Below are positions 34,096-48,184 of a DNA stretch of 64,000 bases, piece after piece (position 1 is the stretch's first letter; each line of letters opens with the position of its first letter). Location of the stretch: assembly GCA_038087015.1 (NCBI GenBank), contig JASBNA010000018.1, positions 124,001-188,000 of the forward strand. Direction: 5' to 3'. The translations under genes were made by a program, and so were the position numbers. Under the pieces are notes generated by a model. The model had not been told where the DNA came from. It searched no databases and saw nothing but the letters and a program-made list of their open reading frames with translations. The stretch is from Cerrena zonata. Lineage: Eukaryota; Basidiomycota; Agaricomycetes; Polyporales; Cerrenaceae.

Positions 34096-36192
34096 GGGAT
34101 GGTTGAAATGATTCATCGGTTTCTGCGTGTTACTGACAGTATATAAAATTCGAATTGATTACGAACAATGAAATTTATGTCAAATATGTCATGAATCCTT
34201 GGAGATGATACAACGTTCAACAGCACTTGCCTCTTCGGGACGTCGCATCCAAGTTCTTCCGACGTGGAGGTTGCAGAGACCTTTGACACATTACACCCCG
34301 ACCACTAGGTCTTAAGTTCCTTCCGCCAGATGCTAACGAAAGGGGACGTGTTGTGACCAGATAGATCATGAAAGTGCTTAGGTGCCAACATGCAATGCCA
34401 GTGAACACGTAGACCATGTCCGGACAGCTTCGGAGCCAATCATCCCATCATCCGGGATCCCAAATTGGCAACCGAGATGGTATAATCATAGTGGAAACTC
34501 TGGTAGAGCATTAGTAGCAGTAACTGACGTGTTGATAGGGAACTCGTGAAGATATGCCAATACTTTCTCGGGATGAGTACCAGAGCCCATCGAACGCTAA
34601 CAGTGTCCAATAATACTGTCCCACAAGTGATTGCAATGGTACTAGGACTTGAAAATCATGGTATCGATATACGAGTATGCCTTAAATATCCATGTTCTAT
34701 CTTTGATTGAACATTCTGTACAGCTTACTTCACCTCCTCGTTTTCCATCTACTTCTCAGCTGGCGATGAAACAAACTACTAGACCATTGGATCAACCCGC
34801 ACCGAGAGTCCGTCATTGAACTTGACATATGATACTCAAAATTCGTTGTCATATCTAGTTGTCTCTCGCTGGTTGGGAGCTCGGATTCTGCCTCGCCAAT
34901 GATCATCGATCAGACCTCAGAACTCAACTTGAACCCGCCAGCGTCTTGCACGTGATTTTGACATCCTACGGTCAGCCCCCTGTTTGGGAATGCTTAAAAG
35001 GCCCACCGCCCGCCGCATTCATCCCTCCTTCATCTTGACCCGCTACCACCACGAGCAAACTCTCTGGCTCTGGCAGTCGCTTTCTTCTCATTCTCTCGAG
35101 CTCTGCTCCCTTCACCCCCCTCACGAATACATTTCAATCCTTCATCCTTCATCGAGACTATATAGTTCACTAGGTGCTATACAAACCGCCGCCATCGAAT
35201 CCAACCACGGTCAGCCGTATATCCTCTTCAATGGCGCCAAACCACCCGCCAGTCTGGCGGTTTAGTTCGAATTACCCCCCTTGAACCCGGTAAGTTCATA
35301 TGGTCTTTTTGAGTTTAGCGATGTCCCGCTGACTCGCCCGCCATTAGAACCAAGCCCCAAGGCCAAAGCAACATCCATAACGATGTAAAGTAACTCGCAA
35401 TCCGAAGTACCCGAACCACCCTATCGGAACGATGGAACAACACGCCCACACACCAAGCGGGTCACTAGGTCTTTTTGCGGTCCATGATTATTGAGGTCGC
35501 CCGCGGTATGTTTCCATGTTGTGATTCGTATAGGTGACTTATATGTATATCAACAGCTGCTAACGCAGCGGGCAGCCAAAACCAAAACATCGGATCGAAC
35601 CCTCATGAGCAGCAGCCGTAGTTACCACGCGATCTATCGCTCTGCATCAGGTATGTCTGTCTGTTTTATGCCGTACAAATATCTGCTCACATCGAGTTAT
35701 GGACAATTAGGGGAACAAATCAAGCTGTCGTATTCGCTATCAGCGGCCGTAGTTACTATGCGACCTACGGCCCTGACCAAGGTTTGTTAACTTACTCTTT
35801 ACTTCGACTATATCCCGCTTACACACCTAGAATGCAGAAAACAAGAAACCCCCAACAATCATTCGTCCTTGATCCTTATGACCTTACAGTTGTGTCATAG
35901 TCCCGAACGGAGTCGTTGTATAATGGCCACATTAAATAAATATATACCTTCATCAGATGCTCTGGCTAAATATTGCATTTAAAATAAAAGATACTTTACG
36001 TGTTTTTGCGTTGTAGGCCTAAGTCAGAGAAGCACATGGAGGGTCACAATATCATCCAACAATAACATCCCATATATTTCATCCCATAACTTTGTATAAA
36101 CACGTTATTCAGTATAGCTAGTACACAATTTCAAATAGAGCAACGAATTATGACCGATGTCATTATTCAGTAAGCATCAGGAAATTAGTTCG
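34096..36192. other. About 2 kb without a supported gene
   Basis: A TATA-like TTAAAAGG at about 34995 followed by a CT-rich leader, and several good GT-AG pairs between 35290 and 35835, suggest a spliced transcript. The candidate exons do not give a long shared frame. It may be a noncoding RNA or a decayed secreted-protein gene. Confidence 0.35.
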
Positions 36193-36853
36193 CTACAATG
36201 GGTTAGTGTGAGCACTTCTATATTGATAACCAATAGCAAAAAAATACAGACCGAAGCAGGAGAAGGAGGAGAGACTGTCCTGGAAGTTGGTACCTTGCAA
36301 GTCGGCAACGAAGGCACCGTTCTGCACAGTGATGGAAGCACCCTTGCAGTTGATGTCACTGTATTTAGAGCTTATCGTTAGCACGCTGTTATCATACTTG
36401 AGTCATGCACGTACACAAAGAAGACGCAACGGATGCCGCTGTTGACTTGGATGGAAGAGATGCTGTCGATGAAGGGGGAAACAAAGTTGCGGCAGCCACT
36501 GGGAATACCGCCAACGTTCAAATTTCCGGCGCTGCCTCCCTTGTTGGAGTTGGTCCAGACAGTTCCGACGTTGAAGTCCTGAGGAGCGGGCTAGAGAAAC
36601 AGTACATCTACATCAGCCTCTGGCGGCATGTATTGACGAAAAACACCATACCACAACGGCGGGAACAGGAGCACCAATTTGGGGGGTAAGAGGGGAGGGG
36701 ACTGCAGCTTTCTATGAAAATAATTTATTAGTTCGTTACTACCGATGAACAATGAAAAGATCCTACAGCCTCAGTCTCGCTAGCAGGGAGAGCATTGGCA
36801 GTCGCAGCGACGACAGCAACAACGGCAAAGAGCTTGGACAAAGAGAATTGCAT
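36193..36853 (-). CDS. Small secreted protein, beta/gamma-crystallin-like
   Basis: Exons 36767-36853, 36415-36590, 36193-36358; lengths sum to a multiple of three (142 residues). Start MQFSLSKLFAVVAVVAATA with cleavage likely near ANA-LP: a clear signal peptide. The mature part has CRNFVSPFIDSISSIQV, RCVFFVDINCKGAS and DLQGTNFQDSLSSFSC, spacing like beta/gamma-crystallin Greek-key motifs of fungal secreted proteins. The tail after SSFSC (FGLYFFAIGYQY...) is unusual and may instead be intron, so the 3-prime end is uncertain. Probably extracellular; function unknown. Confidence 0.7.
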
Positions 36854-38628
36854 GGCGAAAGAAGTGAAGAGAGGCGAAGTGCACTTGATAGTTCTACGGT
36901 TTCGAGAGCAGATGCTGGAGAATATACCATAAGACATTCATCCTTTTATACCTCTAGGAGAGGCGTTTAATGCCTGGTGTACCAATGCCATCGTTTGGTC
37001 GGATTCAAAGAATCTTGTGCGTTGGTCATCGGTTATCCTAGTATATTTCCAAATGGGTATCCTGCTCAATGGGCGGCGAAAGAATTCAGCTCTCCCAGAC
37101 GGTCAGGGTCAGTTAAGGTTACTATACAGAGGTCGTTCGGAGGTCAAAGAACATTCAAGGCACCCGCACACGTTTATGAAGACTCTTCGGATGCTCTTCG
37201 AACGCAGCGGGAAGAATCCTAACCGGTCTCGCATCGGTAAAATGTGCAAAGACTTGTCCTGTTACTGCGTATAACACCTAGGCTATCGCGGATAACAAGC
37301 ACAAAATAGCAGATGGTCAATTTCAAAGGGACGTAGATCTCCAAGAGCACCTCCCCCTGCGGTAAAACGAGATGCATGAAACGCACGAAAAACCCGCCGG
37401 ATGTCATCCGATCGGGATGGAGATGCATGACCTCCGTTTGGGTAGTCACAATGGGTGTTGAAGGCTATGACACCCATAAGACCTCTACAGACATTGCACG
37501 TTTAAGGTCCATCAATAGGCGTTTCTTATGGGAAGCATTCGAAGAGCGTCCCGATCAATGTAGAAGTACACGTTATTTTGTTCGATGACCCTGTCAATTG
37601 GAGGACAACCGTGTAAATTCGAGTCTCTGTTTGAATGGATGTACGGTAGGCAATCTAGAAAATGATCATATTAATGTCAGAATCGTGTACTAACGAGATC
37701 AAAATGAACTCAAGTAATAACACAATCCTATTTGACGGTCGGCTTAAGAGCGCACTTGATTCTTTGGATACCACATGCCTCAAACTCGGATTGTGCCTGG
37801 TTCTCTGGTTGTAGACCTCCTCACGTCTACTCACCCCTGCCCGGGTGGAATCAGCTGCTAGCTGGGCGCAGTGGTAGACGATGGCGATCACTGCTTCGGA
37901 GGATCAACTGAGAGACAGCGTCTGCAATAATGCCAAGCCTAAGATCAGAGTTTTGATGTCTTGATGCTTTGATGTCTGGAAATGGAAGGTCTACTTGTTT
38001 GTCTGCAGGGCCTGGAACGTCAAATGGGATCCGCCTTAAGTGCATCTCTTTCTAGAAAGCACGCCCTGACATTTAATGACGCCAACTTCACCGCCAAACG
38101 TAGACGCGACTAGTATATGCAGAACGGATCAGTGGGGTTCTGTGGGAAGCAAGATAATTACTCATCCTAATTCTCCGACTGCGAGCGAAAGTCTGTAGAA
38201 AAGATCCCGGATTTCTGCACTCATAGGGTACTGTCAGCGCCACCATCATTTTGAACAATGTGTTCCTGTTTTCCTCTTTTCCGGAGGCTGACTACTATGT
38301 AATGCGAAATGGGAAGGGCTTGCTTCGGTTGACTCTTTCCTCCAATCTTCCATTATTCGTAACATACCGGCCCAAAGAGATCAGCCGCTGATGAAAATAG
38401 TGTGGTCCATTTGAAACTGGAGGGATGAAGAGGCACCATGATCACCTATCCCTAGGTGAGTAGATATAGTCAGCCGCTCGTTAAGGAAGAATACTAAAGC
38501 ACTCACCAGGCCAGGACTCCACAGCTATTTCTCTTGGACCTCTTGTTACAACTTAATCATGATTAACAAACGTGAAAGGTACTATCATTCATCCAAAATC
38601 CATTACGTGGACCACACGTTGGTATTTT
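36854..38628. other. About 1.8 kb without a supported gene
   Basis: Several short frames on both strands, none with recognisable motifs or splice-linked continuation. The first part includes the promoter of the secreted-protein gene. Confidence 0.4.
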
Positions 38629-39921
38629 CTAAGTACCAGCCCTGAAAAAGGATACCCAATTCCGACTCGCTTCGCCCAATTTTCTGCTAGATAAACTTTG
38701 TCGTACATATGACTCGTAAGATGTCATTTCAGGAAGCAGTTCTTGCGCATCCTTCAAATGGGCGTCGTACCCATCTGGGTTAGCTGATCGAATATGATAT
38801 ATCCGGTCACAATCCTCTAAACTTCAGAGATGATTAGTAATGTAGTTTTACCGAAGGCGTTCCACGAGACATACAAGCTCCTCAATGATTTGTTCGTTTC
38901 CAGAAGAAGTCGGCCCACAAAGCGGGGTAGAGAAAAACGACGACACCCTGTAGCGCGAGTATAAGCAGCATCCATTTCGGACACGGATACAATGTCACTT
39001 GTCGCTACAAATATCTTGTGAGTGCATCTTCCAGGGTTCTACCACAAAATTAGCATATTCAAGAATATAATGTTGCTGTAGGAAGTGAACAGAACGCCAC
39101 CTTGAACACAGCTGCAACCAAACGTCCGACGTCATCCAGTGCCTAAATCATACATGCGCGACCTGGAAGCTAGTGAAGGCATAGATAGAAGTGAGAGACA
39201 CATACCACTATCTCCATCTTCACATCGGGCTTCATTACACACCTGAGAACCGCAAGAGACGTTCTACCGAAGACGCTCTTGATATCTTCCATGAACAACA
39301 CCGGCCGCACAGTCCTACAAGATGTGTAGTTCGTTAATCAATACAAAACGAAAATACAAAAAGAAATATACATACGTCCAATTGAGACCCTTTCTACCAA
39401 GAGACTTTATATATCTCTCTATTCTAACCTTCGCTATCCGGCCTACCATGCTAGGGTCATCGTCATCGCTCTCGCCACCCCGTTCAACGGAAGAGTACAC
39501 AAAATGGACGACCTCGTATTCCAAAGCGAAGTTTGCTAACATCTTTTGAAGACCTCATCAACATTAGTGTCTCTCATGTCAACTGCAACCGTCAACAAAA
39601 CACTTACCATACCCTGTTGTTCTTCCATGTTTCTAGTTTTCTAGAACCACGTGAAGGAAGCGTGACAAACATGCCCCACATACATGCTTTGCCACCTACT
39701 TCATCAAAAATCTTCCTAACTGTCTCCGGACGGTTCAGATCCCCTTTCACGAGCTGAACATTCGGAAAGGCTTTCAGAGCGGCAGCAGAAGGGGATGCCA
39801 GGTTTCTGGAGAGCGCAAGAATTTGGAAATTCGAAGGTACATTCCTAGTTGGTTGGAGAGAGCGGATGAGGGCTTTGCCTTGTCTGCCCGTTGCGCCTAT
39901 TACAAGAATCTTGCGATCCAT
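38629..39921 (-). pseudogene. NmrA-like NAD(P)-binding protein, probably decayed
   Basis: Start ATG 39921 (MDRKILVIGATGRQGKALIR), a Rossmann dinucleotide motif GATGRQG typical of NmrA-like atypical short-chain dehydrogenases. Continues with VQLVKGDLNRPETVRKIFDEVGG, then VVHFVYSSVERGGES, KPDVKMEIV, ALDDVGRLVAAVF, EMDAAYTRATG and a C-terminal DAHLKDAQELLPEMTSYESYV ending near 38629. Comparison with the paralogue at 44152 shows a frame change just before EEQQG (around 39650) and an acceptor-poor junction at about 39543, so the gene is likely broken. Family role: NAD(P)-sensing or redox regulation. Confidence 0.65.
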
Positions 39922-41318
39922 GATATCGAGCGTTAGGATAGAGTCAACGACCAACTATATGCAAGGTAAGGGTTGTGATGCGGCGGTCTATATCTGTAAT
40001 ATTATAAGTATAGAAATGTAGGCGAGTTTGCACACCGTATGATGAACATACGATTTGTGACTTCCACTTGAGTCCCGATAGGTCTGTGTGCGGGGTGATG
40101 TTTCGTACAGAGATAGTCATGATAATAAGACGACTTGAGTGTGAAAGTGGCCACGAGACTATCGCATGTTGAGAAGGTTATACTGGTTCCGGGATACTCG
40201 GAACACCGCCATGATTCCGGACTTGGCACATACGAGGGACAGACGAATATGCAGATTCAGTCTGTCAATTGAGATGAGCGTAAGGCCAACAAAAGTCGCT
40301 TCGAGGAGTGAATATATCTAAGGAAAATAGGTGTCTATCGCACGAACTGCTTGATGGCATAGGAATTAAACACGAAACGTTTTCATGCACTTCCACTAGT
40401 AATAACATGACAGAAGCTAAACAGTGATTGCGAGGTTAGAGCAGCACAGCCCGTGATACACGAAGAATTCGTACTTACTCATGTGCAAACAAGGTCCATT
40501 CGCAAGAAAACAGGTTAACTTCAAGTTTGGAAGTTACCGGAGAGTTTTCTCCTGGGAAAGAACTTCTCAACTAGCGTAGCGCGGATCGTTCTATTAGTAT
40601 CTACCTGTAGAAGTATTTTGAGATACATCACCGATACCTGCGACTAAAAGACAGGGACGAGGCCCAAAGTTAGTTATACTTATCGTACGGAAGACTTAGT
40701 GCCGTCTACGGAGTGTGTATGCAGAAATGTTGAGAAATTGCCCCTGTTATCTTACCGACGTTGTCTCTTCTGGGCATCTGACATACATTAGGCCTTTCAA
40801 GAGTTAGAAAAGCGTCTACAACCAGCACAATAAACTAGTGAGCCTATGTCCGAGTCAGAAAATTAGCTAAGTGTCCTACACAAGTCGGAGTTTCAATCGA
40901 CGCTGTCGGAGACTGGAATATTTCCTGGCTGGCCTTTATGGCCGACTTTGTGAGTCAAAATTCGAACATAGTAATCTGTATGTTTCCGTAGCGCATGTTC
41001 TGATATAAATATATGATCAAGTTGAATAACAAGATTCTTGTGTAAGAGATATCTAAAGGGCTGCTTACGTGGTAGGACCAAACTCCGATGGTGGCGCGTC
41101 TGCGAAAGTAACATCGTTATCTACCACCACCACCTTTTTCCTCTTCAATTGTTCGCCACAGGTGTTGGCAGCCGGCTGACCGACCGACGCCTTTGTTTTG
41201 TCCTCACAAAAACTTCTGTAACTTCGTTTGAAACCAACAGCGTCCAGTTTCGGAACCTAACGACCGCGGAACGTCCCACACGATTTGCATTCACGATCTG
41301 TAACAAGGACACGTAGGA
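39922..41318. other. Intergenic, no supported gene
   Basis: Short frames only. The right end is the promoter of the PP1 gene; a polypyrimidine-rich stretch near 41125-41160 fits a fungal leader. Confidence 0.4.
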
Positions 41319-42974
<1,656 letters not shown>

Positions 42975-44151
42975 GCGAGGGATGCGGCGGATTTTGTAGG
43001 GATCGACGAGTGGGACTATGTGCGGACGCTTGAGGGGTTTGTGGGAGGAGAGCCTTGATGGCGTCATATTGCATCCGTCAGTACGCCTCTTCCGTCCTTT
43101 CATTAACGTTTCCCTGGATCGGCATTTTCCTTTATCATGTTTTGTGTTATAAGCTGTATTCACTCCCTCTATATCTTATTTTCCGATTTCTCTTTCTTGT
43201 CCTTTTCTTCTCCGCTACGTTCACTCTGGTGGTCACGAACTGGTCGGTGAACCCTCCCGGCCACCTTTACCATGACTAGGGTGCAAACGGGTCTGGTCGG
43301 GTCGATGGGATGTCTTTCTTCTTTCTTGCTACGTGGTTGTACAAAATTCAGAACAAGATGGACATCGCAGATAGAGGTTCTTGAATGGACAAACTGTTCG
43401 TCGCAACCGATTGACTCACAGTGTAATCGTATGAGACTCTGTATATTAATGTCCACTTCATTTTCCGAACTTCGCCTCTTCTTGTTTTCATACTCCAATC
43501 AATGCGTCAAGTTCTGACTATATCACCTCCAGGCAGCCCTTCCATTCGTTTCATTGACCTACAGCTGGTGACGATATCCGGATACCAAGTTTTGTTTCTT
43601 CCTTCTCCAGTGTATACAAATTTCACTTCTATTCTTACAGAATCCCTATATATATTCTCCTCGTTCTTGCGCGTTGTGTCTTCCGTTCGCATCTTTCGAG
43701 CTCTGGGGCTCCATTTGACTATGACTCCCACTCTTTCTCCATATGAACGCTAAAGCGCTGAAGATGTTTCCCCTGTCTCTTCTCCTGTGAACATAGGTTA
43801 GTAACTATAATACAATCAAAATGTCTTTGTTCTAAGTTCGTTTTCCTCCTCTTCTAGGTAAAGATCTGCACCAACTTGAGTTATTTATGGAACTGCTGCT
43901 CTCGATGCTTCTTACTAAGCACGAACACGTAAAGATTGACTTAGGGGCCCGGTTCTTCACCTTCAATACTATCATCCAGAGGACTTCGACGGATTTGCTC
44001 TTGGCCGTCGTTATCAACGAGGTTGTATTACGGGTTCTATAATGCACAGTGCCGACAAGCCACGTCCTCGCGGCACCAGGCAGGGTTATATTTAAGAAGT
44101 GGCTTCGAGGTAGGTCCAGGTCGCATAGAAACGTCTCTCCACTAGTGCTAA
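42975..44151. other. Intergenic, PP1 3-prime flank, no supported gene
   Basis: Frames present are low-complexity and T-rich. Includes the upstream region of the NmrA-like gene at 44152. Confidence 0.4.
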
Positions 44152-45369
44152 ATGTCTCGCAAGATTCTTATTGTAGGTGCTACCGGCAACCAGGGTAGAG
44201 CCCTGATCACTTCCCTGCAATCTCCTACGCCGGAGTTTGAAATCCTTGCTCTGACAAGGAACGCTTCTTCGCCGTCTGCTGCGGCTCTTAAAGCGTATCC
44301 TAACGTCCGTATTGTGGAAGGAGATTTGGACAAACCCGAGACGATAAAGAAGGTTTTTGAAGATGAGGGTGGGAAGGGGAGTGTTTGGGGCGTTTTCGTT
44401 GTTCTTGCGTTCCCTGGGATGAAAGCGAATCCAGAACCAGAGGAAAAACAAGGTGTCGTGAGTATGATGCCTAGACTCAATTATCCGCCCTATCTGATCG
44501 TTTGCACAGATGCTAGCTGATGTAGCTCTTGAATACCAAGGTCTCTCACTTTGTTTACTCGTCTGTCGAACGCGGTGGTGAGCGAGACGACGATAAAGCC
44601 ATCTTGGACCGTCAAGTGAAAGCTAAAATCGAGAGATACATCAAGAGTTTAGGGGACAAGGGCCTTGGTTGGACGTGAGTAACTTCTCACGATTTCCTCG
44701 TCCTTGTTCTAAATCGGTTCATTCTAGCATATTACGACCCGCTGCCTTTTTTATGGAAAATCTCGAGGGCTCGGTGGCCTCGATTACTTTCACCGTCCTT
44801 CGGAGCGGTTTGAAGCCTGATGTTAAGATCGAGTTGGTGGTATGTATTCCATCCCACCTACGCGAGTATTCTATTCATTTCATTATCACTGATAGGCAAT
44901 CGACGATATTGGTCGTTTCGGCGCTGCAGTGTTCCGGGTAAATATCATTCATTATGCACTCGAACCCATAATCGCCTCTGACTTTGAACATCTCTAGAAC
45001 TCGGATCACTGTAAAGGAAAGGCGTTCACTGTAACAGGAGACATTTTGACCATGGTAGAGATGGATGCCGCTTATGTCCGAGCAACTGGAAAGCATCATC
45101 CCTCGTTACCCAACTTGGTAGGCAAACTAATCACGACTATGAGTGGTTCCGTCAAAGAAGTGTAAGCTTATCCCTTAGTTTTCCTACTATCGTACTCTGA
45201 CACATTTCTTACATCTCCTCATAGCTCTAAAGATTACGAACGCATGTACAAAATCCTCCTCGAGCAGGAATCGATTGATGCCCATCTCAAAGAAGCACGG
45301 GAGGTACTTCCAGACATGACCTCTTTCGAATCGTGGGTGCGACAAAAGCAAGGCACTAAGTCAGGTTGA
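44152..45369 (+). pseudogene. NmrA-like NAD(P)-binding protein with one-base frameshift
   Basis: Start MSRKILIVGATGNQGRALI (Rossmann motif GATGNQG), exon 1 44152-44457, acceptor at 44520. Later exons carry HFVYSSVERGGE, KIERYIKSLG, ILRPAAFFMENL, IDDIGRFGAAVF, GKAFTVTGDILTMVEMDAAY, and a C-terminal EAREVLPDMTSFESWV, stop at 45367-45369. In exon 2, after LADVALEYQ, the frame must shift by one base near 44537-44541 to reach HFVYSS; the paralogue on the minus strand has the expected spacing. Either a real frameshift or a sequence error. Function as for the family: NAD(P)-dependent regulator or reductase. Confidence 0.7.
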
Positions 45370-46381
45370 GGGTATTAGATTACAACCTTGCTTACGTCTC
45401 TCGTTCTTTGACCAAATACAATGATGATACCCTGTGACGCCCAAATCAAGTCCGATGATGTTTCTTGCATACCATCGGCGCATAGCTTTTATGAACACCT
45501 CTCTTTTTACAGGTTCATGTCTTGTCATGTGGTACTCAGAGTAAGATGTTTACTCCATCATCTTGTTGTCATAATTAATTAGCGATCATGCTCAGTCCTC
45601 ATTGGTACTTGCAGATTCGCGCAGCTGGAGCGATGTTCCATCGGCTCAGAAGCTTCCTTTGGAGACCGCGCAGTCAACGATCAATTACTGCATGACACGA
45701 AGCTCGTTCTTGTCGCCAGACACACTTGTGAGTGAGAAACATTATACGCATTCATACGCCGTTATCTTACCGCAATTTCTTGAGAACATATATATCCACG
45801 AGGTGCAAAAGGGCGGTTGAAAACCATCGACGACTGGATAATTCGGAAAGCAGTGCGTGTGAACAGATGCTCGTGATTATAAATCGACTATGATACAACT
45901 GTAGTGTTTCACGAAGTCTTCTTATATTTCGGATTCGTTGACTATGGTTTGGCGTCAGTAGTCACGTAACGTGCTAAACTCGTTGCTTCTGTATACGGGG
46001 TACAGCAACAGCAGCTCTGTGGCGTAACTGCGAGTAGATATCCAATTACCGCACCGCTCCAAACACTAAGTTCCAGTTGTCAGCTTTCATTGGTACCCGG
46101 GTAATTATCTATGTCCGTCCATACCCTAATGAGTCTTAGCCAGGCAGCCTCCCTCCAAACCCTGTTCCACCAGGCTATGGCACAGAACGTTCCCGGCTAG
46201 CCTAAGGGCATTTCCACTCGCTGCGCCCAAAGGCTTCTGGAGGCTCCATCTCGGCGTATCGAATTCGGCAACTGTCTGGACTCCGGTCATTCCCGTTATA
46301 AATACCCCTAATCCTAATGTGGCTACCCAAGTTAGCATTCATATTACCCACTTTCTCTCCTCTCTCCTCTCACTCAACTCA
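45370..46381. other. Intergenic, no supported gene
   Basis: One 72-codon plus frame (45602-45820) without recognisable features; otherwise upstream sequence of the F-box gene. Confidence 0.4.
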
Positions 46382-47629
46382 ATGTCGTTCGACAAAGTCC
46401 CGCAGGAAATTACAGACTACATCTTGGATTTCGTCCAGGATAGTCGGCCTACACTCCATTCATGTCTCCGTGTTTCTCGGAGTTTTGCTGAAGCAAGCCG
46501 ATTTCACCTCTTTCGCAATATCGATATCCACGGGAAGGGGGAAATCTCTGGGAGTTCAGGGTCGATTGGCCAAACTTCGTAGGTTAATCCAGTGCCCTCA
46601 GACCGCGAAATACATCCGTCGTTTGTCGATATGGTCATTCCCGTCCCCGGACAAATCGCGAAATGCAGCTGCATTCATCCTCATCCCCTTCGATATTTTG
46701 GAAGTAATGCTTACACAGCTTCCCTCACTTCAATTCTTGGAGTTGAAATACGTACATATCACATCCAATACCGACGAATTTGCCTACTGCCCCATTCCGC
46801 CCCCTTGCAGTTTCCACCCCTCCCGCACGTTGCAGACCCTCGAGATGGAAGGCGTAGCTCTAGATAATCTAGACACGATGCTTACATCCCTTCTATCCCT
46901 CGCACAACCCTCTAAACTCAATCTCTCGGCTGTATTTCCCGCCAAACACCAGGATGTTGTCAAATATCCGCCCCCAGTATTAACCAACCCAGCCATCACA
47001 ACCTCCCTTCGATTGACGTGTGTCTCTGACGAATGTCTGCAGGCCCTAATATCATCGGCCCCTAATCTCAAGACGTTAATCATCGAAGGGCCTCATGGTC
47101 CGGAGAAGTCTCTAAAACTCGTCGGCGAATTGCTCCAACAATTGTCATCCTTGGAAGAGTTGGAGTTGAGCGAATACATGTTCCGAGGTAATGGGCCTGT
47201 TTTTTCAATGTTAACGAAATACGAAATCCTCACTGTCATTCAGGATCAGTGCAATGGAGCGACTTGCCTCTAGAGGCTTTACAGCTCAAAGCAGTCACAA
47301 TACGCCTTATTCTCGACAACAATCCGTTGGATTTCTGCAAGACATGGCAAGCGGTAGCCTTGTTTCTTCACAGAATCCCAAGGACGGTAACGAGAATCAA
47401 GTTCATTGCAGAGCTATCCGACGTCCCCGAATCTCTACCGCGTCCCTTGCTACCGCCATCCGTATTAAACCCGTGTTTTGACAGGTTCCCGGCTCTGCAT
47501 ACTGTGGCGTTCGGATGGACCCTTTTCCATTATCCCCCTCGCGAGCAGCGCACAGAGCAGCTGATGAATTTAGTCAGACAACTCTTCCCTGACCTTCAGC
47601 GAAGAGGGGTACTTCAATATGTGCCCTGA
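46382..47629 (+). pseudogene. F-box protein with LRR-like region, one-base frameshift
   Basis: ATG 46382 opens an F-box: MSFDKVPQEITDYILDFV, then LHSCLRVSRSFAEASRFHLF. The frame breaks in a run of five G (46537-46541); with four G it would continue as SLGVQGRLAKLRRLI. That frame then runs uninterrupted to 47187, with leucine-rich-repeat-like segments (LPSLQFLELKYV, TLQTLEMEGVAL, LEELELSEY). A GT-AG intron 47188-47243 leads to the last exon ending at 47629 (LQYVP). F-box proteins recruit substrates to SCF ubiquitin ligases. The G-run makes an assembly error as likely as a true frameshift. Confidence 0.75.
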
Positions 47630-48184
47630 GACCTCGCCACGGCATTTCCTGTACTATAGTAAGTCATGTGGTGCTATGAGTTTGTTTCGAGATGTCATGT
47701 CGCTGACGTCGATGATAGAATGGTGAATCGAAACGACATATCATCATATCATCCCATGTTTTTTTCTTGGCTATGTATTACTGTATAGCTAAAGTTAATG
47801 AGTTCCGGTTTCATGCCCCAGACCCATTTACGTCATGGTGTGCACCGTTGCTGCACCAACACCTTCATCCAATACGATGCGTTTCAGGTTTCGGTCCATA
47901 ACGATGTACATTACACAACTAGCTACTCAAACAGTACATTTTCAGATACAAATACAAATACAACAACGAAGGAAGAGCAAAACAAGTGATGCAAGATAGT
48001 ATGACAAGCAATGAAATGGGCGAGTGCGATGATTAAAATGTCTCTAAACAGTCTATCTTAGAAAACAAATCGAAGGAAAGGAATGAACGGAGTATAGCGT
48101 GTCTTGGATATAAAGTCTGAATAATGTGATAATGAAAAGATTCGGAGCGTGATTGTCATGAATAGTGGTATGCACAGAGGGTCG
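47630..48184. other. Intergenic between convergent genes
   Basis: 3-prime flanks of the F-box gene and the minus-strand PH-domain gene; nothing else seen. Confidence 0.45.

Noticed and set aside
43055..43753. Hydrophobic plus-strand frames after PP1 as membrane proteins
   Set aside because: T-rich 3-prime flank; no start context, splice linkage or conserved motif.
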